From UBA9620 sp965220695 (lineage in GTDB: Bacteria > Acidobacteriota > Vicinamibacteria > Vicinamibacterales > UBA8438), in the NCBI GenBank assembly GCA_965220695.1, contig OZ244838.1:3534001-3598000 (forward strand): DNA of 64,000 nt, read 5' to 3'. The notes beneath the pieces are model-generated. The model worked only from the letters and a program-made list of their open reading frames with translations. It did no database searches and was not told the DNA's origin. Position 1 is the first letter of the stretch; every line of letters starts with the position of its first letter. Below are positions 63,113 through 64,000 of the stretch, piece after piece. The translations under genes and the position numbers were made by a program.

Positions 63113-64000
63113 ATGATCAGACGGACCGCAGGCCATGTGGTGCTCGCCGTCCTGCTGGCCACCGCCGGGGCGCCCGCCGGCGCCGGGCAGTCCAGTGCGT
63201 TGAAGGCGATGGTCCTCACGGGCCAGAACAATCACGGCTGGCAGGTGCTGAGCGCGCACTACCGGGACATCCTCGAAGAAACGGGGCTCTTCGACGTGGA
63301 TGTCGTGACGACCCCCCCACGCGGCGCCGACATGAGCCGGTTCGCACCCGACTTCGACAGCTATGACGTGGTCGTGCTCGAGTACAACGGCGACGCCTGG
63401 CCGGTGCATGTCCAGGAGTCGTTCGAGCGTTACATCGCGAACGGCGGCGGGATGGTCTACGGCCACGCCGTGAACCACACGTTCACGGACTGGCCGGCGT
63501 TCAACGAAATGATGGGCATCGGCGGGTGGGGCGGACGCGACGAGCGCGCCGGCCCGTTCGTGAAGTACCGCGACGGCAAGCTGGTGCTGGACCACAGCCC
63601 CGGCCACGCCGGCGAGTGCGTGGACGCGCACGAGTTCGAGGTGGTCACCCGCGCGCCGGAACACCCGATCATGCGCGGACTGCCTCCGGTCTGGCTGCAC
63701 GGCACCGACGAGCTCTACAGCAACCAGCGCGGACCCGCAAGGAACATGACCATCCTGGCGACCGCCTGGTCCGACCCCGCGCGCGAGGCGCATTGGGGCG
63801 AACTGACGCACGGCACGGGCGATCACGAACCGATCGCGCATACGGTGCGCTATGGGCAGGGCCGCGTCTTCGGCACCGCGATGGGACACGTGGACGGCGG
63901 CGCAGCGGTGGGGTCGGGACCCTGGCCGGCGATGGAATGCGTCGGGTTCACGACGCTGATTCAACGGGCCGCCGAGTGGGCCGCGACCGGCGCCGTGACG
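63113..64000 (+). CDS. ThuA-like domain protein (truncated by window end)
   Basis: 296 codons visible, still open at the window edge. GAAGGAGA precedes the ATG. Signal peptide (HVVLAVLLATAGAPAGAG), then the ThuA fold: KAMVLTGQNNHGWQVLSAHY, DSYDVVVLEYNGDAWP, YIANGGGMVYGHAVNHTF, MRGLPPVWLHGTDELYSN and YGQGRVFGTAMGHVDGG. ThuA is linked to trehalose and other sugar catabolism. With the neighbouring isomerase and MFS permease it suggests a carbohydrate-use cluster. Confidence 0.9.
   Translation, partial: MIRRTAGHVVLAVLLATAGAPAGAGQSSALKAMVLTGQNNHGWQVLSAHYRDILEETGLFDVDVVTTPPRGADMSRFAPDFDSYDVVVLEYNGDAWPVHVQESFERYIANGGGMVYGHAVNHTFTDWPAFNEMMGIGGWGGRDERAGPFVKYRDGKLVLDHSPGHAGECVDAHEFEVVTRAPEHPIMRGLPPVWLHGTDELYSNQRGPARNMTILATAWSDPAREAHWGELTHGTGDHEPIAHTVRYGQGRVFGTAMGHVDGGAAVGSGPWPAMECVGFTTLIQRAAEWAATGAVT

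Overview
The window looks like a chromosomal segment of an Acidobacteriota bacterium, most likely Vicinamibacterales (old subdivision 6). This rests on high GC content, the 16S gene on the minus strand, and a gene set typical of that group: an ADOP-type FtsX permease, an M64 peptidase, a DUF5916 outer-membrane protein, a zinc metalloprotease of the DUF5117/DUF4953 type, a cytochrome c/copper monooxygenase-like protein and a P1-family peptidase. Placement is from family knowledge and was not checked by a search.

Layout. 1-5.1 kb: a minus-strand trio (M64 peptidase, glcD, glcE) bracketed by inverted repeat blocks, one carrying six 47-bp tandem units. 5.2-11.8 kb: a membrane protein of unknown role, then a complete minus-strand rRNA operon (16S, tRNA-Ile, tRNA-Ala, 23S, 5S) with boxA-like sites, processing stems, a terminator and a candidate promoter. 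11.8-24.5 kb: one long minus-strand purine operon (M16 peptidase, MBL hydrolase, purB, purS, purQ, purL, purF, a HEAT-repeat protein, purM, purN, tyrS). 24.6-28.3 kb: RNA-modification radical SAM genes rlmN and mtaB, a GT2 glycosyltransferase, and the C-terminal remnant of a membrane glycosyltransferase carrying an inserted repeat element. 28.7-48.1 kb: a sigma-54-type regulator with a TPR-like N-terminus, an NhaC antiporter, a PAP2 phosphatase, surface proteins, TerC, a large metalloprotease, a B12/radical SAM enzyme, and a run of cytochrome/monooxygenase, P1 peptidase, SSS symporter and DASS symporter genes. 48.1-64 kb: a TauD-like dioxygenase, a small redox protein, a Fic AMPylase next to a PIN-toxin relic, nitronate monooxygenase, two VOC proteins, proC, an ADOP permease, and a catabolic group (tannase/feruloyl esterase, MFS sugar/nucleoside permease, TIM-barrel isomerase, ThuA).

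The most distinctive non-genic feature is a dispersed family of short inverted-repeat elements (full copies about 165-178 bp, terminal repeat CTAGCAGCCCGTGGTGAAA). Full, deleted, half and terminus-only copies occur at more than ten places, often exactly at stop codons. In purB the element supplies the last codons; at 27.7 kb it lies in frame inside a coding sequence. A second repeat, a palindromic hairpin arm (GGGCAACC...GGTTGCCC), forms tandem arrays inside some of these elements.

Other points worth attention are the HEAT-repeat gene coupled between purF and purM, and the Fic gene with a predicted near-leaderless promoter buried in a perfect palindrome. No CRISPR array, prophage or transposase gene was seen.
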